A stretch of 64,000 nt of DNA. It comes from Rana temporaria (Eukaryota > Chordata > Amphibia > Anura > Ranidae). The translations under genes were made by a program, and so were the position numbers. This document shows, piece after piece, positions 34,846-46,425 of the stretch; position 1 is the first letter of the stretch, and each line of letters begins with the position of its first letter. A model generated the notes under the pieces. The model did no database searches. It had not been told where the DNA came from and was given only the letters and a program-made list of their open reading frames with translations. The stretch is from positions 146,446,751 through 146,510,750 of the forward strand of contig NC_053499.1 of the NCBI RefSeq assembly GCF_905171775.1, in the 5' to 3' direction.

Positions 34846-35861
34846 TTTATATGGAATGTCACTGGTCTTGCTGCCCTCCTCAGAACAATGGGTATCCTCA
34901 GAGCTGAAACATATAGAGAAGAAAGGAGGGCGCTCCGATCTTGTGCTATACCAAAGATGAACTTTATTAAAAATTATAACCGCAATGATCATACTCTCAT
35001 ACAGAAGTAAAAAAAAAAAGCTTGTCAATACACCAGCAAATTAGACCATGTCTCTAAAATCTGCAACCTGGACCAGATGGCATCGCAAATGGCTTACGCG
35101 TTTCGAGGGATAACCCTCTTCCTCAGAGCTAAAGCAGTGAATGACTGGCCTCCTCTAGTACAGACACACACACATTCATTTATTCATGTGTCTAAGTATA
35201 CGCCTACTGGATCTTACCACACCCATACAAATGGGCCCCACCCACCATGTGGACCAATCGGAAGTGTGTACCAGCATCCAGTATCTTACATCCACATCCA
35301 GATTTTAGAGACCTGGTCTAATTTGCTGGTGTAGTGACAAGCTTTTTATCACGTCTGTATGTGGGTATGATCTTGCTGTTATACTTTTATAATAAATTAT
35401 ATCTTTGGTAATGCACAAAAGGTCTATCTGACTTGCTGCAGCTTCTAATGCAAGTTGCGAGGAGCTCACAGTGTGCAGTGAAATCGCAGGAAGTAATTTC
35501 AGTTCAGGAGAGGAGCTGTTCCCATTCATATCGCAGTTCAATCTACTTTGTGCTTTGTAACAATCTGCCCATTGATTGTTTTCCGTGCGCAGTAACCGAG
35601 ATTCCTCTGCTGCGGTGGGAAAGAGAATCCCCTTCTTTTTTTTTTTTTTTCCTCTAACGTGGGAAAATAATTAAAAGAGGTTCTATTGAAATTCGTGCCG
35701 CTCCCATGTCCATCCTGGTTGGCTGCTCTATGTAGGTCGATTGGCACACAAAGCACTTCCACCATGGTCAGAATCTGATTGTATAATCCAATTACTAGGC
35801 TCATTATTGGCCTTGGTTCATACGGGATTATGAGTGCCGGTGACTTGTCGTTGAGGTTCCC
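34846..35861. other. Intergenic with possible old repeat
   Basis: Contains 'gcttacgcgtttcgagggat' and 'ccctcttcctcagagc' near 35092-35129, a motif pair common in vertebrate dispersed repeats, flanked by near-inverted 'agcaaattagaccatgtctc' and 'agacctggtctaatttgctg'. Otherwise not recognised. Confidence 0.4.
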
Positions 35862-36142
35862 CTAACAAGAAAGTTCCTTCAAAGACTGCGCAGGCGCAAT
35901 CCTTGCCAACAGAAATCTCCGAACCTCGGCCAGCATCCAGGCTCATTCTTTAACATCCCCGTGGTTTGGAGGATGTTAAAAAAAAAAAACACCAGGAGGC
36001 CGAGCGAGCGGAGTGAGGACGTGAGGCTGACTGGCCACTTTCCTCAAAATCCACGTCACCCTGGATGCCGGCCGAGGTTCGAAGATTTCCGTCGGCAAGT
36101 TTGCGCCTGCGCAGTCCTTAAAGGAACTTTCTCGTTAGCCGG
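35862..36142. mobile_element. Palindromic MITE with CpG-rich arms (second copy)
   Basis: Arms 'ctaacaagaaagttccttca' and 'aaaggaactttctcgttagc' continue through 'aatctccgaacctcggccag' and its inverse. Relative of 8733-9009. Confidence 0.75.
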
Positions 36143-37020
36143 AACCATATCGGCAGATCACTGGTCAAAAATGACAACGGCTGCTGCCTAATGGTAAAAT
36201 GTGCAACCGTTCCTCACCTCTATCCTTAGGCAGGCCATGCACGGCTCGAATCTCGGCTGGCTTAGCAGGAACCGGCCGAGATTCTAACTGCATGTGCAGG
36301 CTGAATGTACCAAGTTGATTGCTCAGCCAGGATTTATCTACGACTGTCGCTAGGGTTTAGCCGCAATAATCGCTGTCTTCTCCCAGCGGGGACACCCTCC
36401 CCTGCCGGGAGAACACCATGGCTGGGCAGGAGGGATTTCCGCATCAACACTGCAACCCGTGGTTGCAGGAAAGAAGTCCGCACCATGTATGGACCGGCCT
36501 TATCCTCCCTTATTCTTTATGGGTGATGCACCTTGAAGAGAGGACCACTTTTTTATTTTATTTTTTATGACCCTGTTCCATCAGATTGGGCGACCTGTGA
36601 AAATTGCATAACGGAAGTGAGGTTACGTCACGGACATCTTGGTACATCCACAATCGGCCACAGTTGGCCTACAGTCTGAAGTCGCCAAGAGGACATCTTT
36701 TAATGCCCAATGAAATCTTGCATCCCCCCCCCCCTTTTTTTTTTTTTTATACCACTAAACTGAGCTTATATCGTGAAATACAGTATTTAGAAGTCTGTGA
36801 CACTGTTTTAATTTTAAAAGCAGTCTTCTGTCAGATTATCAAATGTGTGAGATTGGCAGGCTTGTCGCTGCTTTTAAAAGTCAACATCAAAACGGTGTCA
36901 CGGAGTTGTAAATACTGTATTTAATGCTATAAGTTCAGTTTAGTGGTAAAAATTAGTGTGAAATGCAAGATTTCGGTGGGTTTAAAAAGATGATTGGCAA
37001 CTTCAGACTGTAGGCTTAGG
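36143..37020. other. Intergenic with an inverted pair
   Basis: The halves around 36745-36800 and 36905-36945 are inverted versions of each other ('ccactaaactgagcttatat' and 'ataagttcagtttagtgg'), suggesting another old palindromic MITE at about 36640-37012. No gene. Confidence 0.45.
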
Positions 37021-37318
37021 GTTGGATTCAGATACAATGGTGTATCTATCCGCCCGGCGTAACGTATCTCAGATACGTTACGCCGCCGTAATTTAGGGCG
37101 CAAGTTCTGTATTCAGAAACAACTTGCGCCCTTAGTTACGGCGGCGTAACGTATGTGGATGATGTTGGCGTGTTTATGTATATTAACTGTGACCCCGCGT
37201 ATTTGACGTTTTTTTACCAACGGCGCATGCGCCGTTCGTGAAAAAAATCCCAGTGTGCATGCTCGAAATTCCGCCGCAAATCGTCATTGCTTTCGACGTG
37301 AACCTTGGCTCCAAATAC
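37021..37318. mobile_element. Truncated copy of the large palindromic family (P1)
   Basis: Opens 'gttggattcagatacaatgg' and carries the family core 'ggcgcatgcgccgttcgtga', then breaks off near 37318 with no right end. Other copies start at 39381, 44650, 51444, 60340, about 61620 and 62290. Confidence 0.7.
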
Positions 37319-37567
37319 TTGCTTGAGACAAGCAGCTGCAAGAGAAATGCAGAGGGAGTTGGAGGCGTCCTCTGCATTCCTTTTGCCAGAGCTTGTCCTG
37401 GGCAAGTGTTTAGAGATGATTATCAATATCCTTGCTAGCTATGTTGTCGGGCGCCCTGTCTGACCTCATAGTGAGGCTTGCAAAGTACAACATTGGGACA
37501 AGGCAAGCTACTAGGTTGTCCCCTGGGGGGGGGGGGACAGAACAGTGAATACAGTTGAAGTGAACGT

Positions 37568-37816
37568 TTGTCTTTAATTCTGGAGGTTGGTCTATATTCT
37601 ATTATTTGCACCCCTGGCACAGAATACATCCAGATGGGGAAGCTTGCACAGAAAGAGATTTGTTTACACAATGAAGAGAATGACGTGTTCTGTGCCATTG
37701 GACCCGAGCAGGAAGAGCGCACTTTGCTTCTGATGCCAGCAAACTCCGAAATGTCACAAGGTGGAGGTGTTCTTCCTGGAGGGGGGATTTTTATTGGACT
37801 ACAGCCAAAATACTAA
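37568..37816 (+). pseudogene. Unidentified protein-like fragment, possibly a retrocopy tail
   Basis: An 80-codon open frame ends in a Gly-rich C terminus (PGGGIFIGLQPKY) with TAA at 37814-37816, immediately followed by 'ataaaag', which could be part of a poly-A signal (taaataaaag). Codon content and non-repetitive composition look more protein-like than neighbouring ORFs. No start codon with context is visible and the reading breaks upstream. I do not recognise the parent. A 3' part of a processed pseudogene or a gene fragment carried by a transposon would both fit; chance is not excluded. Confidence 0.35.
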
Positions 37817-38024
37817 ATAAAAGTACACGGCTGAAACACTTGTATAAGAAGATAGTTATCTACCTCCTTTTCTCACACAGAAGCCACTTTCCTATCAGTT
37901 GATGTGACATCCCAACAGAAAGGGTGAATTTCAGGCCTGCTAAATTTGAAGCATCAGATACTGTATATAATATTTTCTCATGTTAAAAGGCAACATGCTG
38001 AGTTAGTTGTCAGCTTTCAGCAAT

Positions 38025-39036
38025 TTGAATGACAATTGCGCGGTCATGCTGCACTGTACCCAAATGAAATTTTTATCATTTTGTTCCCACAAATAGAGCT
38101 TTCTTCTGGTGGTATTTAATCACCTCTGCGATTTTTATTTTTTGGGCAACAACTTAAAAAAAGACCGATTATTATTTTTTTTTTATTTTTTTTTTTTAAA
38201 TAAGTTTTTATTTTTTTATTTTTCTGTTAATTTTTTTTGTAAATAAGTACGTTTTCTTCTTCAATTATGGGCACCGATGAGGTGGCACTGATGGGCACCG
38301 ATGAGGTGGCACTGATGGGCACCGATGAGGTGGCACTGATGGGCACTCATAGGCGGCACTGATGGGCACTCATAGGCGGCACTGGGCACTCTTTGGCGGC
38401 ACTGATGGGCACTCATGGGTGGCACTTATGGGTGGCACAGATGGGCACTGGGCATAGATGGGCACTAAGAGGTGGCACTGATGGACACTGGGTGGTACTG
38501 ATGGACACTGAGGGGTGGTACTGATGGCATTGCTGGGCATAATTTCAGCCAGTGCCCATGTTGCCAGTCAGTGCCCATTTGTGGGCACTGATTGGCATCG
38601 ATTGTGTTAATTTTTTTTAATTATTATTGGTGGGTTTTTTTTGCTCCGGGGGGCACTCCCTGGTGGTCCAGTGTTGGCATCCGAGGGGGGGCTGCGCTGA
38701 TAAACAATCAGCGCAAACCCCCCCCTGTCAGGAGAGCCGCCGATCGGCTCTCCTTGCGTCTGTCAGACGCGAGTGAGGAAGAGCCGATCAACGTCTCTTC
38801 CTGTTTACATCGTGATCAGCCGTGGTTGGACATGGCTGATCACGAGGTAAAGAGCCTCCGCCAGAGGCTCTTTACCGAGATCGGAGATGCAGGGTGTCAG
38901 ACTGACACCCCGCATCACCGATCGCCGCGCTGCCCGCCCCGACGAAATCCTGCAGGACGTCAATAGACGTCCAGACAGGATTTCACAACCACTTCCCGGA
39001 CGTCAATTGACTATTGACCGGGCGGGAAGTGGTTAA
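38025..39036 (-). mobile_element. TTAACCACTT-type element (copy 2, inverted)
   Basis: Right end 'gggcgggaagtggttaa' is the inverse of the family start. 'gctttcttctggtggtattt' at 38099-38118 is the inverse of the family signature. It includes an internal array of 'gatgaggtggcactgatggg' at 38265-38600. Confidence 0.7.
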
Positions 39037-39380
39037 GATATTTGTTGCTTCTCACACAGTATCTCCCCCTTTGAGTTAGGAAAATATTGCATTATGGCCA
39101 CTAGATGGGGTTGATGATCCTAAGAAAAAAATACAGCAGGTAAAAGAAGTATTGAACACGTCACGTCACATGCACAAACAACTGCGACCAGTGGCCTATG
39201 ATGTCAAACCTACAAACATACTTGATAAACAGCGTACCTCAAAGGTCGACCTTTCAGGAGAGGTTCTCTTGCTTCCTGTTGTGTCACTAGAACAGCAAAT
39301 GAGGTGCAATCTTTCCAGTGGGGACACAGACAGAAATAAACTCCACTTTATTTTTAGATGAACTCCGGAATAAACACATA

Positions 39381-40094
39381 GGCCCAGATCCACGTAGCGC
39401 GGTGCATTTGTAAGTCCGGCGTAGTGTATCTCAGATACACTACGTTTTTCCCGTATCCACAAAGAATTTGCGCCGTAAGTTACGGCGGTGTAGTGTAAAT
39501 GTGTCGGCGTAAGGGTGCGCAATTTAAATCACTAAGTTGTGGGCGTGATTTATGTTAATACGTCTTGACCCTACGTAAATTACGTTTTTTTTTACGGCGC
39601 ATGCGCCGTCCGTGAGGGTATCCCAGTGCGCATGCTCCAAATTAACCCGCAACAAGCCAATGCTTTCGACGTGAACGTAATTCTACGCAAAGCCCTATTC
39701 GCGAACGTTTTACGCAAACGACTGAAAATTCGACCTTGGCCCGACGTCCATACTTAACATTGGCTACGCCTCATATAGCAGGGGTAACTTTACGCCGGAA
39801 AAAGCCTTACGGAAACTACGTAAAAAAATGCGCCGGCCGGACGTACGTTTGTGGATTGGCGTATCTAGCTAATTTGCATACTTGACGCGGAAATCGACGG
39901 AAGAGCCACCTAGCGGCCAGCGTAAATATGCACCTTAGATCCAACGGCGTACTAAGACGTACGCCAGTCGGATCTAGCCCAGTTTCAGGCGTATCTTGTT
40001 TTGTGGATACAAAACAAAGATACGCCGGAGCAAACTAGAAGTTACGCGGCGTATCAATAGATACGCCAGCGTAACTGCTTCGTGGATCTGGCCC
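39381..40094. mobile_element. Large palindromic MITE (P2), 714 bp
   Basis: Termini 'GGCCCAGATCCACG' and 'CGTGGATCTGGGCC'-like are inverted. The interior is full of 'tacgccg/cggcgta' and 'atacgcc/ggcgtat' motifs. The core 'ggcgcatgcgccgtccgtga' is shared with the other copies. No transposase frame. Confidence 0.85.
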
Positions 40095-40818
40095 ATATAT
40101 TTTCTACTCATCATGTGTTTTCTTCTTGAATCTCGTTGTGCTATGTGTATTTCTTCCAGGTCTGTGCAGTAATCCAGTGTGAGACTTCCCGTAATAAAGA
40201 CCGCTCACTGCTGCTCTCTCGCCTTGTGCAGGATGACTGGTCTGGTCTCCGCCCCCTCCTGTAGTAATCTGTAGTGGGTGGTGCCTACTGGGCCCCTCCC
40301 ACACCTCTGCTCTCTGTAAAGGATATATACAGCACAGTGATGATGTTGCTGCTACTTTTACAAGGTAAAATCTGGGTTAAGAAATAGATTTGGCGCACAA
40401 AGAGTGGATTTATATCCCGTGTGGCTATTCAGGAATATAATTAGATGAACGTTTTTGTGCCTGGAGTTCAGCTTTTGGAACTCATTTTACTTTTTCTTCT
40501 TTTGCGTTCTGTCTGGAAACATCTTATTTGGATTTCTGGACGGGAAGGCTTGCAGCGGTGTCACGGGTCCTCTTTGAAGTGGTCTGTCACGTTACATCGC
40601 TCAAAAATGTCAAACCGCAACTCTTTGCCCAATTATATGAAATCCATTTATGTAATAATTCTGTTTCCTTGGATTTTCTTCCCATGAATTGGCAGATTTG
40701 TGTATTGCACAATGTATCATAAGCTGCTTCTGTCTACCCTCCTCTTACCAGTTATGGTTTCGATTAGCTAAATTCCTCTTTAGGGAACAATCTGTCGCTG
40801 CAGAACAACAAGGATCAG
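40095..40818. other. Intergenic, no recognised feature
   Basis: Unfamiliar sequence. The ORF at 40445-40687 has no identifiable motif or splice context. Confidence 0.4.
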
Positions 40819-41136
40819 CTACAGTGCCTTGAGAAAGTATTCATACCCCTGGAAATGTTCCACATTTTGTCATGTTACAACCAAAAACGTAAATGTATTT
40901 TATTGGGAGTTTATGCGATAGACCAACACAAAGTGCCACATAATTGTGAATTGGAAGGAAAATGATAAATGGTTTTCTACATTTTTTACAAATAAATATG
41001 TGAAAAGTGTGGGATACATTTGTATAGCGCCCCCCGGAGTCAATACTTTTTAGAACCACCTTTCACTGCAATTACAGCTGCAAGTCTTTTTGGGGATGAC
41101 TCTACCAGCTTTGCCCATCTAGAGAGTGCCATTTTT
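40819..41136 (+). mobile_element. Tc1-like left end, truncated
   Basis: Begins with the Tc1 terminus 'tacagtgccttgagaaagta' and continues through 'cattttgtcatgttacaacc'. It is cut at 41137 where the TTAA-type element starts. No transposase coding remains. Confidence 0.85.
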
Positions 41137-42135
41137 TTAACCACTTAAGGACCCCTTCACGCCGATATACGTTGGCAGAATGGCACGGCTGGGCACATCC
41201 ACGTACATGTACGTGGCTCTTTAAGCCCAGCCGTGGGGTCGCGCGCGCACGCCACCGGCGTGCTCCCGCGACCCGGTCCGAAGCTCCGTGACCACGGCCG
41301 CGGGACTCGCGGACCCGATCGCCGCTGGAGTCCAGCGATCGTTCCCCCGGAGCTGAAGAACGGAGAGAGCTGTATGTAAACACAGCTTCCCCGTTCTTCA
41401 CTGTGGCAGCGTCATCGATCGAGTGATCCCTTTTATAGGGGGACACAATCGATGACGTCACACCTACAGCCACACCCCCCTACAGTTGTAAACACACTTG
41501 AGGTCACACATAACCCCTTCAGCGCCCCCTTGTGGTTAACTCCCAAACTGCAATTGTCATTTTCACAATAAACAATGCATTTTAAATGCATTTTTTGCTG
41601 TGAAAATGACAATTGTCCCAAAAATGTGTCAAAATTGTCCGAAGTGTCCGCCATAATGTCGCAGTCATGAAAAAAATCGCTGATGGCCGCCATTAGTAGT
41701 AAAAAATGTTTTTTTTATAAAAATGCAATAAAACTATCCCCTTTTTTGTAAACGCTATAAAATATGCGCAAACCAACCGATAAACGCTTATTGAGATTTT
41801 TTTTACCAAACATAGGTAGAAGAATACGTATCGGCCTAAACTGAGGAAAAAAAATAATGTTTTATATATTTTTGGGGGATATTTATTATAGTAAAAAGTC
41901 AAAAAAAAGTAAAAATTGTCGCTCTATTTTTGTTTATAGCGCAAAAAATAAAAACCACAGGGGTGATCAAATACCACCAAAAGAAAGCTCTATTTGTGGG
42001 AAAAAAATTACGCCAATTTTGTTTGGGAGCCACGTCGCACGACCGCACAATTGTCAGTTAAAGCGACGCAGTGCCGAACCGCAAAAACTGGCTGAGTCCT
42101 TTAGCTGCATTTTGGTCCGGGTCTTAAGTGGTTAA
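41137..42135 (+). mobile_element. TTAACCACTT-type element, full length 999 bp
   Basis: Starts 'TTAACCACTTAAGGACCCC' and ends 'GGGTCTTAAGTGGTTAA', TTAA at both ends. Contains the signature 'gatcaaataccaccaaaaga' (41965-41984). This is the most complete copy. Its TTAA termini suggest a Kolobok/piggyBac-type target. It has no intact ORF and is presumed non-autonomous. Confidence 0.8.
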
Positions 42136-42339
42136 ACACTTTTTATTAACAAATGTACATTACAGTAGCAAATTCAACAAAATGCTCAACATGAGCACCA
42201 TAGCAGATACAAAGTACATTTGAACAGATATGTATCAGGTTATTTGAAAATGTATATACAGCTTGCTTGGAACAGGAAATCAGAGAGAATAAAGCTTTCA
42301 ATGAGACAACGTGATTTCACTGGGTATGAAAGATCAACA

Positions 42340-42565
42340 TTAACTACTTAAGGACCAGCCGCCACAGTTGTACTGCGGAAATGTGGCTCCATCCCGCGAA
42401 TCGCCGTCATTGTATGCCGGCTCGTACACGTCGATTTGTGGGCACGCGGGGGAGCCAATCAGTGGGTGGAGTAGACTCGATGTCTGCTGGCCACCCGTGA
42501 TCGTTCCCCGCAGTGACAGAACGGGGATCTGCCTGTGTAAACAAGCTTCTATCCAGGGTATCCAC
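42340..42565 (+). mobile_element. Partial relative of the TTAACCACTT family
   Basis: Left end 'TTAACTACTTAAGGACCAGC' only; the right part passes into LINE-like sequence near 42565. Confidence 0.5.
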
Positions 42566-42690
42566 ACCCCCTCCTCTCATCATAAGTTATCCCTATATGC
42601 GATATTATCTTCTGGTCTACGTTCAACAACCCCATATTTCCTTACACGTGCTTTTTGCAGAGTTTAAACGTTTCAGATCACTCAGCAACT

Positions 42691-43179
42691 TTAAAGCGGG
42701 AGTTCACCCGAAAAAAATGTTTTAAGATTAGATTGATGCTCATTTTGTCAAGGGGAATCGGGTAGTTTTTTTAAAATCAAAGCAGTACTTACCGTTTTAG
42801 AGAGCGATCTTCTCCGCCGCTTCCGGGTATGGTCTTCGGGACTGGGCGTTCCGATTTGATTGACAGGCTTCCGACCGTCACATACATCGCGTCACGAGTA
42901 GCCGAAAGAAGCCGAACGTCGGTGAGGCTCTATACGGCGCCTGCGCACCGACGTCCGGCTACTTTCGGAAAATCGTGACGCGATGTATGCGACCGTCGGA
43001 AGCCTGTCAATCAAATAGAAATGCCCAGTCCCGCAGCCCATACCCGGAAGCGGCGGAGAAGATGTATCTCTAAAACGGTAAGTACTGCTTCGATTTAAAA
43101 AAACTACCCGATTCCCCTTGAAAAAATGAGCATCAATCTAATCCTAAAAATTTACTTTTCGGGTGAACCTCCATTTTAA
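42691..43179. mobile_element. TTAA-flanked MITE inside the LINE, 489 bp
   Basis: Starts 'TTAAAGCGGGAGTTCACCCG' and ends 'CGGGTGAACCTCCATTTTAA'. Removing it with one TTAA restores the LINE reading frame, which directly shows TTAA target duplication. Interior arms are CpG-rich and palindromic. Confidence 0.88.
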
Positions 43180-43991
43180 ACTTAACGTTTCCAAGACAGA
43201 AGCTTTCAATATATCTTTACCTGCTTCTACACCATTGTCATCATTACAATCAAATTATTCCTTTCCATGGCAAGCTAGAGGCATCTCCTACCTGGAGGGG
43301 GGTCAGCATTCCTGCCAATCTGTCTAATCTATTCTGCCTGAACTATTCTCTCCTCCTTTCGCGCTTTCGATAGGACTTGGAGGTTCTGGGGAGGTTCCTC
43401 TTTGCTTTGGTATGGACGTATTAACACTCTTAAGATGGATACCCTGCCTAAATTGCTATACCTCTTTCACTGTACCTGTGCCCAAGTCCTTCTTTGTGTC
43501 TTTACGTTCTCTCGCCATCCAATTCCTTTGGAACTATGGCCTCTCTAGTCTCACGTATAACCTGCTCACCTTCTCAAAACTCCAAGGGGGGGGGGGGACT
43601 GCCAGATTACAAGCTTTATTGTTTCCTAAAGGCCTCAGTTATGGTCAAACAGGTCTCCTGTCGATCTCCAGGCCCTTCTATGGGGTTATAAAAACTACCT
43701 GTCCCACTTATCTTCCTCCTCACCGCTGACCTTCTCTGCCCTTAGGTTATGGTATAACAGGGGGCTTTGCTTAATCTTATCCTCAGATCCCTCTCCTTGG
43801 ACCCCTTTATTTTCCAATCCCGCGTTTTCCCCAGGGCATTGGGGTCACTACATTGGGCTCATTTGCACACTCCAAGTGGCCACAGGCACATTCTTTTATA
43901 CGACCCCTGCAGAGTACCCCAGTTCCCCCTGCGGGCCCCCGAGATTGGTTTAGCATACTCCACTAATCTTCGTACACAAAACGATCATTCG

Positions 43992-44506
43992 AGCTGCGGT
44001 GGCTCAACGCGATTGGCACTGCGCTGACAAGCCATTCACCTCTGCAGCTAGGGGTTCGGATCCCGGTTTTGGCTACATGTGAATTGAGTTTGGTGGTCTC
44101 AGCCCGGCTCCCGGTGGGTGTGCTATGCGAGGTAAGCCTGCGCCTAGTACGCCCACCCCCTCCCACAAAAACCACCACACTTACACGCACTCGAAATTGG
44201 GTTAACATGCACGCACTTTGACCACGCGGTCTCTAAAAAGAGAGGCGAAGGACTAACGGGGCTGGTTGAGTGGGCTAGATCCTCTAACTCCCTTGTAGGG
44301 AGTCCCTCTGCCCTGTTGGGCTTCAAAGCGGAGCAAGTAGGGCGGGCTGTGTGGGAGGACCCCCTCACGCACCCGCCATTGCCACCCGGGGCATGGAGAA
44401 AGATGGCAGATTGCCTCTGGGGGAGGCCTGCCTACTCCCAACTCCTGCAGTCCGGGTCCTCTCTCGAGTACACGCACAAAATACACTAAAAATACAAAAT
44501 ACAAAA
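43992..44506 (+). mobile_element. tRNA-derived SINE inserted in the LINE
   Basis: Flanked by a perfect 14-bp direct repeat aaaacgatcattcg (43978-43991 and 44507-44520). The head has an RNA polymerase III A box (TGGCTCAACGCG from 44000) and a B box (GGTTCGGATCC at 44053-44063), 40-odd nt apart as in tRNA genes. The body runs about 400 bp and ends in an A-rich tail with 'aaaatacaaaatacaaaaaa'. The target-site duplication and tail show insertion by target-primed reverse transcription. The parent tRNA was not identified. Confidence 0.88.
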
Positions 44507-44649
44507 AAAACGATCATTCGTTTCCTTCCAAATACATCTCCCCTACACTGAATATGAAAGGCTGTGCTCCTCTCTTATATGCCTAGACATCTGCTTTTTG
44601 CTCTTTACGGTCTCATACAAGCCCTTACACATGATTTTCCATCCTATTA

Positions 44650-45391
44650 GCTAGATTCAGAAAGCTTTACGCCGGCGTATCAGTAGATACGCCGACGTAA
44701 CTCTGAATCTACGCCATCCTAAATTTAAGCGTATTCTGGAAACCAGATACGCTCAAATTAGGCTAAGATACGAGAGGCGTAAGTATCCTACGCCGTCGTA
44801 TCTTGGGGTGCAATATTTACGCTGGCCGCTAGGAGGCCCTTCCGTTGAGTTCGGCGTAGAATATGCAAATGCCTAGATACGCCGATTCAGAAACGTACGT
44901 GCGCCCGGCACATTTTTTTTTTACGTCGTTTACGTATGGCTTTTTCCGGCGTAAAGTTAGTCAAACAAATAGCTGGCCTAGTCAATGTTAAGTATGGCCG
45001 TCGTTCCCGTGTCGAAATTTGAAATTTTTACGTTGTTTGCGTAAGTCGTCCGTGAATGGGGCTGGACCTAATTTACGTTCACGTCGAAACCAATACGTCC
45101 TTGCGGCATACTTTGGAGCAATGCACACTGGGATATGTACACGGACGGCGCATGCGCCGTTCGTAAAAAACGTCAATCACGTCGGGTCACCACCCATTTA
45201 CATTAAACACGCCCCCCTCATCCTCATTTGAATTAGGCGCGCTTACGCCGGCCCCATTTACGCTACGCCGCCGTAACTCAGGAGGCAAGTGCTTTGTGAA
45301 TACAGCACTTGCCTCTCTGACTTACGGCGGCGTAGCGTAAATACGATATGCTACGCCGCCGTAAAAATGCGCGCATCTACCTGAATCCAGC
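44650..45391. mobile_element. Large palindromic MITE (P3), 742 bp
   Basis: Termini 'GCTAGATTCAG' and 'CTGAATCCAGC' are inverted. The interior core is 'ggcgcatgcgccgttcgtaa', the same family as P2. Inserted in the LINE. Confidence 0.82.
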
Positions 45392-46010
45392 TATATACCT
45401 GGATATGGTGCGCAGGCTTGGGAAGGGATCTCTCAAGGGCAGAGTGGCAGACTTTGTTTCATTTTACTCACAAATCTACTATCTCCTGTTATCCACAAGA
45501 AAATAATTACAAGATCCTATCCCGATGATATAGAGATCCCTTTACGTTGCACAAGATTTTCCCTTCTACCCCGGCCTCATGCTGGCGTTGTGGCGCGGCT
45601 GTAGGCACATATTTACATGTCTGGTGGGAATGTGAGAGGATACGCCTTTTCTGGACTCAGGTATTTAACATCTATAATACAATTTATGAAAAAATCCCTA
45701 TCACCCACCCCAGCGATTGCCGTCCTCTCGATGCTCCCGGGCCTCTGGCATCGCAGAAAACGAGTCTTCTCCGGGTTTTTTTTGTCTGCAGCACGACAAC
45801 TCATTCCATTATACTGGAAGGCTACTACCACACATCACAATGGGGTTCAACTGTGAACGATACCATGAGAATGGAGGAAATGCTGGCGTTAGACAACGAC
45901 ACCTTTAATAAATACAAGGTATTGTGGTACCATTTGGTACTAGATGTACTACATGGTTTTTCAGCTCTTTAGCGCCACACTTTGGGCAACTTCTGCTAAT
46001 GTTGTCTTAG

Positions 46011-46425
46011 GCTACTTTCATACTGGGGCGTCACGGGCGTTGGCCGTAAAGCGTCGCTATTTTTAGTGGTGCTTTACTGCTGTTTTTGCGGCGCTTTTAA
46101 CCCCCGCTAACGGCCGAAAAATGTTTAAAACCGCCCGCAAAGCACCGCTGCTGCGGCACTTTGCTGGCAGTTCGGAGGCGATGCTCATTGATTTTACTGG
46201 GCAGGGGCGCTTTAGGAGCGGTGTATTCACCGCACCTACAGCACCTCAAAGATGCGGCTGGCAGGACTTTTTTGAGGGTCCTGTCAGCGCACCGCTCCAG
46301 TGTGAAAGCCCGAGTGCTTTCACACTGGAGTGAAAGGAGAGGCTCTTTCAGGGCGCTTTGCGGGCGCTATTTTTAGGGCTATGGCACCTGCAAAGCTCCC
46401 CAGTGTGAAAGCAGCCTTATGGTTA
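46011..46425. repeat. Dispersed repeat with 'tttcacactgg' ends
   Basis: Left 'ggctactttcatactggggc', right 'ccccagtgtgaaagcagcc', inverted. Internal 'gcgcttt' blocks match 14441-15115. The ORFs across it are artefacts. Confidence 0.6.

Larger units (their letters stand above)
42570..46010 (+). mobile_element. LINE (L1/Tx1-like) ORF2 remnant, three nested insertions
   Basis: Decayed reverse-transcriptase ORF2 sequence. Pieces before and after the MITE at 42691 join as '...FRSLSNFK/LNVSKTEAFNISLP', the conserved block following the catalytic YADD region (itself disrupted near 42600). At 43370-43540 'RINTLKMDTLPKLLYLFH'-like sequence is readable across frames. At 45547-45972 the C-terminal zinc knuckle CWRC-H-WWEC and 'FWTQVF' are intact, ending LVLDVLHGFSAL at a stop. 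Stops and frameshifts inactivate it. Insertions: TTAA MITE 42691-43179, SINE 43992-44506, palindromic MITE 44650-45391. Confidence 0.85.

Noticed and set aside
43992..44070. A functional tRNA gene
   Set aside because: Only the A and B boxes remain tRNA-like; the B box has a mismatch, there is no clear acceptor stem closure, and the unit is part of a SINE with target duplication.
45547..45972. A 141-aa host gene with a CWRC zinc motif
   Set aside because: The C-X2-C/H/C knuckle and WWEC context are typical of the LINE ORF2 C terminus, and more decayed ORF2 sequence lies upstream.
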